The position numbers were made by a program, and so were the translations under genes. Source: Mariniphaga sp. (lineage in GTDB: Bacteria; Bacteroidota; Bacteroidia; Bacteroidales; Prolixibacteraceae). From it: DNA of 54,674 nucleotides. The stretch is taken from the NCBI GenBank assembly GCA_010906965.1, contig JAAFHB010000006.1, positions 1 through 54,674 of the forward strand. The letters run 5' to 3'. Every line of letters starts with the position of its first letter. The stretch's first letter is position 1. The notes beneath the pieces were generated by a model. That model was not told where the DNA came from, did no database searches, and worked only from the letters and a program-made list of their open reading frames with translations. Of this stretch, positions 36,046 to 45,732 are shown piece after piece.

Positions 36046-38712
36046 TTAAAGTGTATAGTTGATCTTGTATTTCCCACTTTTGACTGCAACGACAGCGCTT
36101 TTTTCTCCTGAAAGCTCGTATTCTTTCCCGTCCAAACTGTATTTTTTGATTCCTGAAGGAATTACAACTCCGGCTTCACTGCCAACAGGGATTTCGACAT
36201 TCAGTTCCATTACCTTTTCCTTTAATTCCCAGTTGACAACAAGCTTCCCGTAAGGAGTTTCCTTAAATGTTTTGGCCCAGGTAATTCCCTTTGGTATTTG
36301 GGGTTGAATGAGCACCTGTCGGTAGGCCGGAACATTTTCAGCAGAGCGGATTCCTCCCACCGCCTGGTAAAACCACGAGCCGACACCATTGTAGCAATTA
36401 TGAATCCGGCTCCGTTCCCCATTCCAATGTTCCCAGGTAGTTGTAGCGCCATTTTCAATCATGTACAAATAGCCCGGGTAATCTTTCTTTTTCAGCATCG
36501 AATACATCAGGTCGGCAGACTGGGTTTTAACAGACCATTCCGTCAGGACTGGAATTCCTACGAGCCCGCAGGCAAAATGGCCGCCGCGATTGGTTGTAGT
36601 TTCGTTGAACAGACTTTTTGTAACTGATGCGATCAATTCTTCCGGAACAACACCTGCCAGCAATGGGTAAGCAAGATCGATCTGGGTAGCTGTGGCATAG
36701 GTATTTTTGGATGAATCGAAATAGCTTTTGTGGATCTGTTTCTGAAGCTGATCCTTTTTCTGTGAATACAATCCTGCATCGTCGGTTTTTCCAAGCACCT
36801 TCGCTATTTTCTGCATGTTATCGTAGCAAACCGCAACGAAACAATTGTTTACCAGGTCAACTGAAGCTTCCGCCTTTTGATCGATTCCTGTTGGCGTGGC
36901 CCAGTCGCCCAGGTACCATCCTCTGTAGTCGGTATCAGGCCAGGGTTTCAGCAAACCATCAACCGTATATTTATCCACATATTGCAACCATTTTTGCATG
37001 GTAGGGTAATATTTTTCAAGAATAGCTTCATCACCATAGTTCAGATAGGTTTTCCACGAAGCCGTGATGATAAAACCGCACCAGTAGGGGCCACCACCTG
37101 CCTTATACGGGTTGGGTGCCGTATGAGGCATCCCGCCGTCATTGCGGACACAGTCTGCCCAGGCCTGCAACCAATTAGCATACAAAGGGTTCATATTGAA
37201 CATGGTTTGTGCCGTTTCTGTAGAAGCATTTCCGTCGCCACCATAACCCAGGCGTTCAATCGTCGGACAATCGACCAGATCGCCGCCAATACTAAGACAT
37301 TGAAGCGTGTAAAAAATCATGTCGTGGATTTTATTCAACTCCGGATCGGAACACTGAAATCCGGAAGCCAGTTCAAAGCCGGTATGAACCAGATAAGCTT
37401 TAATTGATTCGGCAGAAGGAGCTTCCGTCAGTTTTGAAATCCTGATATACCTGAAACCATGATAATTGAATTTGTTTTTGAATACTTCTGAACCTTCTCC
37501 GGAAGCAATGTAACGGTCGGTTTGTTTTTGATCGGTGAACTTCCCTTTATCATCCAGATGGTCTGAATACTCGAGGACGATTTCCTGCGATTTTTGCAGT
37601 TTTGCAAAATTGATTTCGATCCAGCCAGTAAGGGTTTTTCCCATATCAATCAGAAATGTATCTTTTGACAGTGATCGTATTTCGACAGGTCTGATCGTTT
37701 CTGCAATGCGGTTTAGCTCCACCATTTGCGGACTTACTTCATAGTTGGGAGCCGAAATTACAGAAACAGGACTCCAGTTTTTACTATTCATTCCTTCTGC
37801 AGACAAATCATTTATTGCCACCGTGCCATCCACAATTTCACCACCAAACTGGTGAGGCTGCCAACTACCATGCCGTGTGTAACTGCTCTTTCGTCCAACC
37901 CAGGAAGCATCTGTTGAAAGGATAATGTCCCGCCTGTTTTCAGACAGCTTTTCTAACTGGGCTTTCACCAGAGGACCATTGTGAACGACTCCAGGCAAAC
38001 CTTTAGTATACCAACCACTTGCCAACCATAAAACGATGTCATTTTGCCCCTTCTTTAGCAACTTCGAAACATCGTAAGCGATCGCCCACGAGCGTTTGTC
38101 GAATTGTGAAACGGCCGGGGAAAGAACTCCGTCACCCACTTTTTGACCATTCAAATATACTTCATGGTATCCCAGCGAATTTACATACAAAAGCAATTTC
38201 CCATTCGTATCATTCACATCGAACGATTTTTTCAACTGGGGGCATTCGTTGTAACCTGCAGGAGTCGGAAACCCAATATAGGAGGCATGCCATTCATCCT
38301 TATTTAATAGCCCGATGCTGAAATTGCAAACCGGACTCCATGACGAAACGTTCCCTGCTTCATCCCATATCCTGACCTTCCAATAAGCAGACGTACCTGA
38401 ACCGAGCACTTTCCCTTGGTAAGGAACCATAATACTTACTGAAGATTCAGACTTTCCGGAGTCCCAGAGATCAGCCTGATCCTTATCAAGCAGTGAAGGG
38501 TCGCTTGCAACCAATACCTGAAAGGCCTTTTGTTCAGTCGCGTTTTTGTTACTCAGAATTTCCCAGCTAAATCGAGGCACCGTTTTATCAATCCCCAAAG
38601 GATTTTGGAGGTTTTCGCACTTCAGTTCATAAACATTTAGGTTTCCTTCCGGGGCGCATCCCCAAAGGCAGAAAACAAAGGCAATACAAGCAATTACGAG
38701 TGATGACTTCAT
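36046..38712 (-). CDS. GH78 alpha-L-rhamnosidase lipoprotein
   Basis: 888 residues with a lipoprotein leader ending CLWGC (Cys19). The N-terminal Fn3-like region (LQNPLGIDKTVPRFSWEI, then AYWKVRIWDEAGNVSSWSP) is followed by the jelly-roll sugar-binding domain (LYVNSLGYHEVYLNGQKVGDG), the (alpha/alpha)6 catalytic barrel from about 440 with GGDLVDCPTIERLGYGGDG and NPYKAGGGPYWCG, and a C-terminal beta-sandwich (GITWAKTFKETPYGKLVV). The acid motif reads IERLGYGGDG where many GH78 have RDERLGWTGD, a subgroup difference. It releases terminal alpha-L-rhamnose, matching the GH106 at 16-19 kb. It lies 18 nt after the propeller/phosphoesterase gene. Confidence 0.9.
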   Translation of the reverse strand: MKSSLVIACIAFVFCLWGCAPEGNLNVYELKCENLQNPLGIDKTVPRFSWEILSNKNATEQKAFQVLVASDPSLLDKDQADLWDSGKSESSVSIMVPYQGKVLGSGTSAYWKVRIWDEAGNVSSWSPVCNFSIGLLNKDEWHASYIGFPTPAGYNECPQLKKSFDVNDTNGKLLLYVNSLGYHEVYLNGQKVGDGVLSPAVSQFDKRSWAIAYDVSKLLKKGQNDIVLWLASGWYTKGLPGVVHNGPLVKAQLEKLSENRRDIILSTDASWVGRKSSYTRHGSWQPHQFGGEIVDGTVAINDLSAEGMNSKNWSPVSVISAPNYEVSPQMVELNRIAETIRPVEIRSLSKDTFLIDMGKTLTGWIEINFAKLQKSQEIVLEYSDHLDDKGKFTDQKQTDRYIASGEGSEVFKNKFNYHGFRYIRISKLTEAPSAESIKAYLVHTGFELASGFQCSDPELNKIHDMIFYTLQCLSIGGDLVDCPTIERLGYGGDGNASTETAQTMFNMNPLYANWLQAWADCVRNDGGMPHTAPNPYKAGGGPYWCGFIITASWKTYLNYGDEAILEKYYPTMQKWLQYVDKYTVDGLLKPWPDTDYRGWYLGDWATPTGIDQKAEASVDLVNNCFVAVCYDNMQKIAKVLGKTDDAGLYSQKKDQLQKQIHKSYFDSSKNTYATATQIDLAYPLLAGVVPEELIASVTKSLFNETTTNRGGHFACGLVGIPVLTEWSVKTQSADLMYSMLKKKDYPGYLYMIENGATTTWEHWNGERSRIHNCYNGVGSWFYQAVGGIRSAENVPAYRQVLIQPQIPKGITWAKTFKETPYGKLVVNWELKEKVMELNVEIPVGSEAGVVIPSGIKKYSLDGKEYELSGEKSAVVAVKSGKYKINYTL

Positions 38713-38730
38713 GTTATTTTTTAGTTTTAG

Positions 38731-41409
38731 TTAATCTTCTTTCTCCTCTTTCCCGCTGTATTTCTTTGGGTACAATTCATTTCCTTTCATTGCAAACCAG
38801 ATGATCCGGTTAAACAGATCATCATCTCCCTGGTCGATATGGTCAAATTGAGGTTCCATACTTTTACGGGCATAGTAGAGTGCGGCCCCTTTTAATTCAG
38901 CCAGACTCTTATTCATTTCATTTAAAGGGATTTCATTGGGAACTGAATAGAAGGGGGAGAAATCGGGAGTCGACGAAAAACAGTTGAACATGGGCATGGC
39001 CGTAGCATCGCTGATGTTCATAGGCGGGATTCCCAGTATCTGTTCGATGGTTCGTAACAAAGTCACCTGGTTATAATTCGTTCGGATCGTTTGCTTTAGT
39101 CTCGAATAAGGACTTACAACTGCGCCAACAGTCCGGTAAGCTGATACATGATCCCAGCCATCCTGCGAATCATCTTCGCTTATAAAAATTGCAGTGTTTT
39201 TCCAGAAACGGCTTTTTGAGATGGCTTCGATGATTTGACCAAGCGCAAGATCGTTATCAGCCACAAAGGCACGCGGTGTAGGTAAACCGGGGCGGGTTCC
39301 GGTGGTATGGTCATTTGAAAGGGCCATCACCATAAGTTCAGGCCACTGGTCCCCTTCCATTTTATCATAGGCATTCAACTCATCTATAAATGCTTTTGCC
39401 CTGAGTATATCCGGAATATGATGATCATCGGAGCTCGGAAAATTCTGACTTAAAATATTTTCAACAGGCTTAATGGTCGTCTTATTTTCGAAACTGAACT
39501 TTTCTCCTTTTAGGAATCCCTCATAGATAGAGGTCCAGTTCAGACTTTTATCGAATTCAACATCACACGCTTCTCCGTAAATACGCACACTTTTCCCGGC
39601 CCTCATCGCATTGTCCCAGATAAAACCGGTTGGTGCATAAACGAGTGCATCCGTCTGAACATGCGGATAACTTCTGATCCATGCCCGGACATTTTTCTCA
39701 ACATAATCGGTAACAATACCCATATCAGTCCATTGATGACCTTCAGCAGAGCATTTCCCCGATGCATAATAATTGTCTAACAGCAAAAATTCATCTACGA
39801 TTTTATGGGTATTCGGTGTGACTTTCTTTCCAAAAGTACAAAGGGTTGAATCTCCGTCTCCGGCTTTTACATCTCCAAGTATCTGATCATAGGTTCTGTT
39901 CTCTTTGATAATATAAACCACATGTTTAAATACAGATGGTTCTCCAATCCTGACAGGAACAGGAGCAGGCGCTGCATTTTTGCGGGGTAATTTTTCGGTA
40001 AGTGCCAGCCTGAAAAGCTGGTTGCTCTTTTCAACTTTCCCGGTATACTTCTGTAACGTTGATTTTTCCGGTACCGGGATCGCCGAAACCGATGCCATTA
40101 GCCTGTGAGAATTATAATTGGCCTTCCCTGTTTTTTCAGAAACAGTAGGAATTCTTGATCCTTCCGCCTCAATATTTGCTACAAACAAAAGCGTATCCCG
40201 ATAAATGGCAATTCCTCCCGGATAAGCGCCTGTTGGTATAAAGCCGGAGACTTTACTCTTATTTTCAGTAGCGGTGGCAGAAGAGAGTTTCCCAAGTCGG
40301 ACAACAGCCAGTGCATTATCCATACCATTAGCAACATAGAGTGTTCCACCATCGTCGTTAATAGCCAGACCATTTGGAGAATCACCGAAATAGTCATTAT
40401 TATCGGGTGATAACCTTACAGAGATTTGTTCACTCACCTCATCCGTTCCGGTATTGATCACAGAAACCATATCACTGTTCGCATTAGCTACAAAAATGAA
40501 TTTCTGATCCTTGCTGGCAACAATATCGTTGGGATGCAAACCCACCTTAATCTCTATTAAAGGTTTGCCCGTGAGGGGATCCAGAACCAGCACAGTGCCT
40601 TCGCGGGTTGCTCCGGTCAGTGGATCAACTTTAGCTAATCCCCATGGCACACCAGCCACATCGGCATCACCTTTGTCGGGAACCGATCCAGCCCAGTTGG
40701 TGACATACAGCTTTCCATTTGCAGCCGCAATCCCAAAAGGCGCGACACCTGCCGGGGCAGACCAAATTGTCTTACCGGTTTTAATATCAAGCTTCTCAAC
40801 AGTATTGTTGCCATTTAGTACAACGTAAAGTACCAGTGAACCTGCTTCCACGGCCACGAGCACTTCATTCGGTAAGGCCGCTTGAGCAGGTTTTACAGTT
40901 TCAAACGAAAATGTTTTTAAAACACTGATTTTCTTTTCGTTCCAGGCAGCCTGAACAACAACCGACTTGGTTTTCCCCCATGCACTCCAGTAAAGTTCAT
41001 ATCCATCAGCTGTTTTGCCCCACGAAATACCGGAATAGGTATTCATCAGGCCATCATTCGCAAAATGGCTTTTCAGCACGAAACGGCTTGCGATTTTCTT
41101 CGTCACCGGGTTGATAATAACAACTGAATAGCGTCCTTCAACAGCGATCCATTTTCCATCAGGCGAAAGAGAACAATCGAGGGCGTGGTTCTCGAGTTCT
41201 TTATCACCGAAATAGATCTGTTCGCCTGCCGGATCAACCCATTTGTTATAAGGCATTAAAACTGGCAGATCACTTCCTGTGAGGGTACTGTTCTCGTAGG
41301 AACTCATGTATTTCTGCTGCTGCTTCAGCGATCTCTTCGATTGCGAAAACGACTGATTTACGGTTATTAGTGCAGTAAAAATTAAAATCAGGAATAGTTT
41401 ATTTTCCAT
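38731..41409 (-). CDS. YncE-like beta-propeller fused to a phosphoesterase domain
   Basis: 892 residues with a signal peptide (LFLILIFTALITVNQSFS). Residues about 60-450 form a propeller of YVTN/YncE-like repeats (LDIKTGKTIWSAPAG, SKDQKFIFVANANSD, NDDGGTLYVANGMDN). From about 490 a PlcC/acid-phosphatase-like phosphoesterase domain begins: HVVYIIKENRTYDQILGD, SAEGHQWTD, MALSNDHTTGTRPG, FISEDDSQDGWDHVS, all typical metal-site segments of that superfamily. Probably periplasmic or secreted, hydrolysing phosphate esters or phosphodiesters. It is first in a two-gene unit with GH78. The link to rhamnoside breakdown is unclear; removal of phosphate substituents is one possibility. Confidence 0.82.
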   Translation of the reverse strand: MENKLFLILIFTALITVNQSFSQSKRSLKQQQKYMSSYENSTLTGSDLPVLMPYNKWVDPAGEQIYFGDKELENHALDCSLSPDGKWIAVEGRYSVVIINPVTKKIASRFVLKSHFANDGLMNTYSGISWGKTADGYELYWSAWGKTKSVVVQAAWNEKKISVLKTFSFETVKPAQAALPNEVLVAVEAGSLVLYVVLNGNNTVEKLDIKTGKTIWSAPAGVAPFGIAAANGKLYVTNWAGSVPDKGDADVAGVPWGLAKVDPLTGATREGTVLVLDPLTGKPLIEIKVGLHPNDIVASKDQKFIFVANANSDMVSVINTGTDEVSEQISVRLSPDNNDYFGDSPNGLAINDDGGTLYVANGMDNALAVVRLGKLSSATATENKSKVSGFIPTGAYPGGIAIYRDTLLFVANIEAEGSRIPTVSEKTGKANYNSHRLMASVSAIPVPEKSTLQKYTGKVEKSNQLFRLALTEKLPRKNAAPAPVPVRIGEPSVFKHVVYIIKENRTYDQILGDVKAGDGDSTLCTFGKKVTPNTHKIVDEFLLLDNYYASGKCSAEGHQWTDMGIVTDYVEKNVRAWIRSYPHVQTDALVYAPTGFIWDNAMRAGKSVRIYGEACDVEFDKSLNWTSIYEGFLKGEKFSFENKTTIKPVENILSQNFPSSDDHHIPDILRAKAFIDELNAYDKMEGDQWPELMVMALSNDHTTGTRPGLPTPRAFVADNDLALGQIIEAISKSRFWKNTAIFISEDDSQDGWDHVSAYRTVGAVVSPYSRLKQTIRTNYNQVTLLRTIEQILGIPPMNISDATAMPMFNCFSSTPDFSPFYSVPNEIPLNEMNKSLAELKGAALYYARKSMEPQFDHIDQGDDDLFNRIIWFAMKGNELYPKKYSGKEEKED

Positions 41410-41679
41410 CTGAAAAGGGATAATAGTTTAATAATTTAAACAGTCCTAAATTTAATAAAAGGACTTTTGGATGTTTCAACTTTGGCATTCCAAAGATAGT
41501 CTTAATGTAAAGAAAAAACGTCTCAATTCCAGAAAAACCCGAAAAGTGATCGCTGTTTTGACAACAATACGCTGCGATTGTAACACCCAAGCCTTCTTTC
41601 CCGTAGAAACTTTTTATTTTAATTTCAGATATTCCTCAGTTTAAATTGTCTTACTTTGACTCAATTAAGAATATATTTT

Positions 41680-42525
41680 ATGCGCCACTTAATAATTATT
41701 TGCTCAATTGTTCTTTTATTTGCATCCTGCAGTACTGAAGAACTTACCACAAACTCTAATGAATCAGTCGCTTATGCCAACGTTGAATTCGGAAGCGATC
41801 CGCTGCAAAAGATGGATATATTCCTGCCGGCAGGGAGAACTGTTAATACTACAAAAACCATGGTCGTCATTCATGGTGGATCATGGACAAGCGGCGATAA
41901 ATCTGAAATGACGGCGGTTGTAGATTCCCTGAAAAAACGTTTGCCGGATTATGCGTTTATCAACTTGAATTATCGCCTTGCAGTCAATAATATGATCAAT
42001 GTTTTTCCCGCGCAGGAAAATGATGTAAAAACGGCCATTGAATTTTATCTCGGCAAATCTTCCACCTATGAAATCTCGAAGGATATTATAGTTCTGGGAG
42101 CCAGTGCCGGAGCTCATCTGGCAATGCTTCACAGCTATAAAAACGATCCTAACAAACATGTAAAAGCGGTGATTGACCTTTTTGGACCAACCGATCTTGT
42201 CGCAGCATGGAACGAAGGTTTCCTTTATCAGCTTGCATTAATGGCTGCAACAGGCAAAACCTATGATCTGGATCATGCCATTTATACCCAATCGAGTCCC
42301 GTAAATTTTATCAATGCCCAAAGTCCGCCTACAATTGCGTTGCAGGGCGGAATGGATTTTATTGTTACCCCAGCTCAAACCAACATCCTGATTGTCAAAT
42401 TGAATTCGATGGGTGTTTCGAATCAACTGATATTTTATCCCAATGAAGGACACGGATTTTCGCAGGCAAATAATACCGATGCCATTACCAAGGCCCTGAT
42501 ATTCATTGCAAAATATGTGAAATAG
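41680..42525 (+). CDS. Lipoprotein alpha/beta-hydrolase esterase (BD-FAE-like)
   Basis: 281 residues from the ATG at 41680, which starts a lipoprotein signal ending LLFASC (Cys17); the upstream ATG at 41656 would add 8 residues. Esterase/lipase-like alpha/beta-hydrolase: oxyanion motif VVIHGGSW at about 60, nucleophile elbow VLGASAGAHLA at about 137-147, and the C-terminal NEGHGF supplying the His. LNYRLA is also typical. Related Bacteroidota enzymes act as acetyl-xylan and feruloyl esterases, fitting the xylanase in this window. Divergent from the propeller gene (270-nt shared control region) and 111 nt before the DUF1080 gene. Confidence 0.78.
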   Translation: MRHLIIICSIVLLFASCSTEELTTNSNESVAYANVEFGSDPLQKMDIFLPAGRTVNTTKTMVVIHGGSWTSGDKSEMTAVVDSLKKRLPDYAFINLNYRLAVNNMINVFPAQENDVKTAIEFYLGKSSTYEISKDIIVLGASAGAHLAMLHSYKNDPNKHVKAVIDLFGPTDLVAAWNEGFLYQLALMAATGKTYDLDHAIYTQSSPVNFINAQSPPTIALQGGMDFIVTPAQTNILIVKLNSMGVSNQLIFYPNEGHGFSQANNTDAITKALIFIAKYVK

Positions 42526-42636
42526 CGACTGGCTTAATAAAAAATACAATTGAAAAAAAATTTCGCAAAACATGATTTTATTTTTCAGGAATGTATAATT
42601 TTAGACGCAAATCTTTATTAACTAATAAATAATCAA

Positions 42637-43689
42637 ATGAGAGCTATTCAATTTCTATTTGCAGTTGCGTTGATTTCGGTGTCGGTCACATCGTGTAAAG
42701 AAAAGCCAAAAACAGAACCGGTAGTACCTGTTCAAAAAACGGATCTAAGTGAATACCTGGGTCAATGGACCATTGATGTTCAGGGTGGTGGCGTCAGCTG
42801 GCTGGAAGTACGCCAGGAAAAAGATTACCTCGATGCTGACCTTTTGTGGATTGGCGGAAGTGTATTGCCCGTTGCCAATGTTTACCTTGATAATGATCAC
42901 AACCTGATCGTTACACGCATTGATAATGTTGTGCGCACGAAGGACGAAAAAGGAACTCCGATTCGTTCACACCAGGTAACCAACTGGTTGAAAACATCTA
43001 AACAGGGAGATAAAATTGTTGGTTTCCTCTACATTCCTAAACGCGATGGGAATGGTGTCGATTCAACATCATTTACAGGAACTAAATTAGCTCCGCCACC
43101 TGCTGCTCCCGATATGGCCAACCTGAAGTTTGGGACACCCATCAACTTATTTAACGGCAAAGACCTTACCGGATGGAAATTGATTAACGAAAAACAAAAA
43201 AATGGGTTCTACGCAAAAGATGGCGTTCTGGGAACAGATCCTGCACAGGTTGAAGGACAGGAACATATTAGTTATGGTAATCTTCGGACAGACCAGGAAT
43301 TTGAAGATTTCAATCTCAAGCTTGAAGTAAATGTACCTGCCGGAAGTAACAGCGGCGTTTACCTGCGTGGAATGTATGAAATTCAGGTTCTTGATTCGTA
43401 CAAAAAGCCACTCGACCCCCACAATATGGGTGCGCTTTACAGCCGTATTACACCTTCTGTGGGTGCTGAAAAACCCGCAGGAACATGGCAGACCATGGAT
43501 ATTACATTGTGTGACCGCCACGTAACCGTAATCCTGAATGGTACAAAAATCATTGACAACCAACCAGTTTACGGACCTACCGGAGGTGCCATGAAATCGG
43601 ATGTCAATACACCCGGACCTATCTACTTACAGGGAGACCATGGAAAAGTAGCGTACAAGAATATTGTTTTAACTCCGATTGTGAAGTAA
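42637..43689 (+). CDS. DUF1080 (3-keto-disaccharide hydrolase) lipoprotein
   Basis: 350 residues, lipoprotein leader ending SVTSC (Cys20). The N-terminal part (about 35-150) is a beta-rich domain (YLGQWTIDVQGGGVSWLEV). The C-terminal DUF1080 jelly-roll (about 165-350) is typical: INLFNGKDLTGWKL, DFNLKLEVNVPAGSNSGVYLRGMYEIQVLD, GALYSRITPS, GPIYLQGDHGKVAYKNI. Some DUF1080 members cleave 3-keto-glycosides made by Gfo/Idh/MocA-type oxidases, and three exported Gfo/Idh/MocA enzymes are encoded in this window. Probably periplasmic or surface-exposed. Followed by a terminator. Confidence 0.85.
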   Translation: MRAIQFLFAVALISVSVTSCKEKPKTEPVVPVQKTDLSEYLGQWTIDVQGGGVSWLEVRQEKDYLDADLLWIGGSVLPVANVYLDNDHNLIVTRIDNVVRTKDEKGTPIRSHQVTNWLKTSKQGDKIVGFLYIPKRDGNGVDSTSFTGTKLAPPPAAPDMANLKFGTPINLFNGKDLTGWKLINEKQKNGFYAKDGVLGTDPAQVEGQEHISYGNLRTDQEFEDFNLKLEVNVPAGSNSGVYLRGMYEIQVLDSYKKPLDPHNMGALYSRITPSVGAEKPAGTWQTMDITLCDRHVTVILNGTKIIDNQPVYGPTGGAMKSDVNTPGPIYLQGDHGKVAYKNIVLTPIVK

Positions 43690-43716
43690 GCATTTGAAGA
43701 GACACTTTCAAAATAG

Positions 43717-43762
43717 AATCACTGATTTTGAACCTGAAGAGGAATCAAAATCAGTGATTTTT
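43717..43762. terminator. Terminator after the DUF1080 gene
   Basis: AATCACTGATTTTGA (43717-43731) pairs perfectly with TCAAAATCAGTGATT (43745-43759), 15 bp with a 13-nt loop, followed by TTTTATT. It lies between convergent genes (stops at 43689 and 43831) and can act for both. Confidence 0.9.
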
Positions 43763-43830
43763 ATTGGTCTGAAAAATCCATCCATAGCCAATGAATGTTT
43801 ATTGCATAAGACTGTAAATTGCCGAATCGG

Positions 43831-44367
43831 CTATTCTTTTCCCCTCTCTCCAATAAACTGGTCATCCTTATTTTTGAACAAAACATTAAATGTGGTAAGA
43901 CTACCATATATTCTTGTGATATATTGTTCGAGATCAACCTTTTCCTCATCGGTGAGGTTACTCGCATTGATGCGCTGTTCCATCACGCGCACCCTGTCGC
44001 GAACCATCACAATTTTATGAAAGAAGGTCTCAATCGGAACTTCCTTCTCTTTTAACGATTTATCGCCCGGGAAAAGAATCATTTTTCCGCCACTCCATTT
44101 CTGGCCAAGCGGAACTGTTTCCTGGATATCACTAAAACGGTGAAGAACCCTGATCAGGCTTTTCTCCATCTTCTCGTAGGTTAGTAAATCTGAAGGGGTT
44201 TCTACGGCTTCAATAACCTCCAATCCAACGAAATCGCGTTTGATCTGTCTTACTCCAAAATCGACAAACCCAATTTCGTAGGCATCCGAACGCACCTGAA
44301 CAATTACACCTTTACCCATTTGCGGGTGTTTTACGCGTGAGCCAACACCTAAAATACTTTCTGTCAT
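43831..44367 (-). CDS. Conserved small protein with UvrD/CarD-like Tudor fold start
   Basis: 178 residues from the ATG at 44367; the ATG at 44379 would add 4. The first 45 residues (LGVGSRVKHPQMGKGVIVQV, EIGFVDFGVRQIKRDF) resemble the SH3/Tudor-like module found at the C-terminus of UvrD/PcrA helicases and in CarD-like proteins. The rest is mostly helical and charged (EKMEKSLIRVLHRFSDIQE, MVRDRVRVMEQRINASNLTDEEK). No signal peptide. I do not know an assigned function; a nucleic-acid or RNA-polymerase-associated role is a guess from the Tudor-like start. It is divergent from the flavin oxidoreductase gene. Confidence 0.6.
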   Translation of the reverse strand: MTESILGVGSRVKHPQMGKGVIVQVRSDAYEIGFVDFGVRQIKRDFVGLEVIEAVETPSDLLTYEKMEKSLIRVLHRFSDIQETVPLGQKWSGGKMILFPGDKSLKEKEVPIETFFHKIVMVRDRVRVMEQRINASNLTDEEKVDLEQYITRIYGSLTTFNVLFKNKDDQFIGERGKE

Positions 44368-44500
44368 ATGAGTGATCATTAAATTAGTAGTAATTACAAA
44401 TATAGGATTTCTTAAGAATAATCAAATTATTGAATGTTGGGGATAATCAAGAAATTCCTTATCTTGTTGTCGAATTGAGAAAATTTAAAATCGGGAAACT

Positions 44501-45574
44501 ATGGTAACACATAAAATACCATCGCTAAAAATAGGAGATCTCGAAATTAATCCACCCATCGTTCAGGGAGGAATGGGTGTAAGGGTTTCAGGTTCACGAC
44601 TTGCCTCAGCAGTTGCGAATGAGGGTTGCGCAGGCATTATTGCAAGTGTAGGCCTGGGTGCTTTTGAGGATGCTTCGATAACTGAATTTGTTAAACTCAA
44701 TAACGATGCTTTAAGGGTGGAAATCCGTAAGGCGCGTTCGCTTTCGAAAGGGGTAATTGGAGTGAATGTAATGGTAGTGCTTTCGAACTACGAAGAACTT
44801 GTGAAAGTTTGCGTTGAAGAAAAAGTTGATATGATCATCAGCGGAGCAGGGCTTCCATTAGACCTGCCAAAACAGACCGCAGGTTCAAATATAAAACTGA
44901 TTCCGATTGTTTCCTCGGCAAGGGCTTTCAGCATTATTTACCGCAAGTGGAAACAAAATTACAACAAGGTTCCGGACGCGGTGGTCCTCGAAGGACCGAT
45001 GGCAGGAGGACATCTTGGGTTTGGTTTCGATGATGTAGTTGGTGATAAAGCGCCTAAACTTGAGCAACTGGTGATTGAGCTGGTTGATTACGTGAATACA
45101 CTTGAAGAAAACATTCCTGTTATTGCCGCCGGAGGTATATTTGACGGACATGATATTGCTAAATTTTTATCATTAGGTGCATCTGGTGTTCAAATGGCGA
45201 CAAGGTTTGTATGCACTACCGAATGTGATGTTCACGATGACTTTAAGCAAGCCTATATTACGGCTAAAAAGGAGGATATCGCAATTATCCATAGTCCGGT
45301 CGGATTGCCTGGGAGGGTTATCCTGAATGAGTTTACAAAAAGAGTTACGAAAGGTGAAACGATACCATTCCGATGTCCGCATCATTGTTTGAGATCGTGC
45401 AATCCGCGCACGGCCCCTTTTTGTATCGCCAAAGTACTGACTGATGCATCAAAAGGGAGGTTGAACAATGCATTTGTATTTGCGGGATCGAATGCCTATC
45501 GTTGTACCGAGATTGTATCGGTAAAAACATTGATCGACGAGCTGAAAGCGGAGTTAGTTAGTTCTCTACAATAA
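44501..45574 (+). CDS. Nitronate monooxygenase/FabK-like flavin oxidoreductase
   Basis: 357 residues, cytoplasmic FMN-binding TIM barrel. PPIVQGGMGVRVSGSRLASAVANEGC at the start, VVLEGPMAGGHLGFG at about 165-179 and IAAGGIFDGHDIAKFLSLGASGVQMATRF at about 209-237 are the NMO/2-nitropropane dioxygenase strand motifs binding FMN phosphate. A Cys-rich segment CPHHCLRSC...PFC follows at about 295-312 and is not part of the core barrel. The reaction could be nitronate oxidation or an enoyl-reductase-type step; the Cys cluster makes plain NMO less certain. It stands alone, about 200 nt before glpD. Confidence 0.8.
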   Translation: MVTHKIPSLKIGDLEINPPIVQGGMGVRVSGSRLASAVANEGCAGIIASVGLGAFEDASITEFVKLNNDALRVEIRKARSLSKGVIGVNVMVVLSNYEELVKVCVEEKVDMIISGAGLPLDLPKQTAGSNIKLIPIVSSARAFSIIYRKWKQNYNKVPDAVVLEGPMAGGHLGFGFDDVVGDKAPKLEQLVIELVDYVNTLEENIPVIAAGGIFDGHDIAKFLSLGASGVQMATRFVCTTECDVHDDFKQAYITAKKEDIAIIHSPVGLPGRVILNEFTKRVTKGETIPFRCPHHCLRSCNPRTAPFCIAKVLTDASKGRLNNAFVFAGSNAYRCTEIVSVKTLIDELKAELVSSLQ

Positions 45575-45732
45575 ACAACTACGTATTTAGAAATAAAAAA
45601 AATTAATGCTAATTTACCTCCGGATAAATTTGCTTTTCCGGAATGTTAATCGTACCATTATTGATTCAAACAAACAACTGATAACGCATACTGAAAACTG
45701 TTTTTCGCAATGAAAAATGAAGCTGTCGGAGG

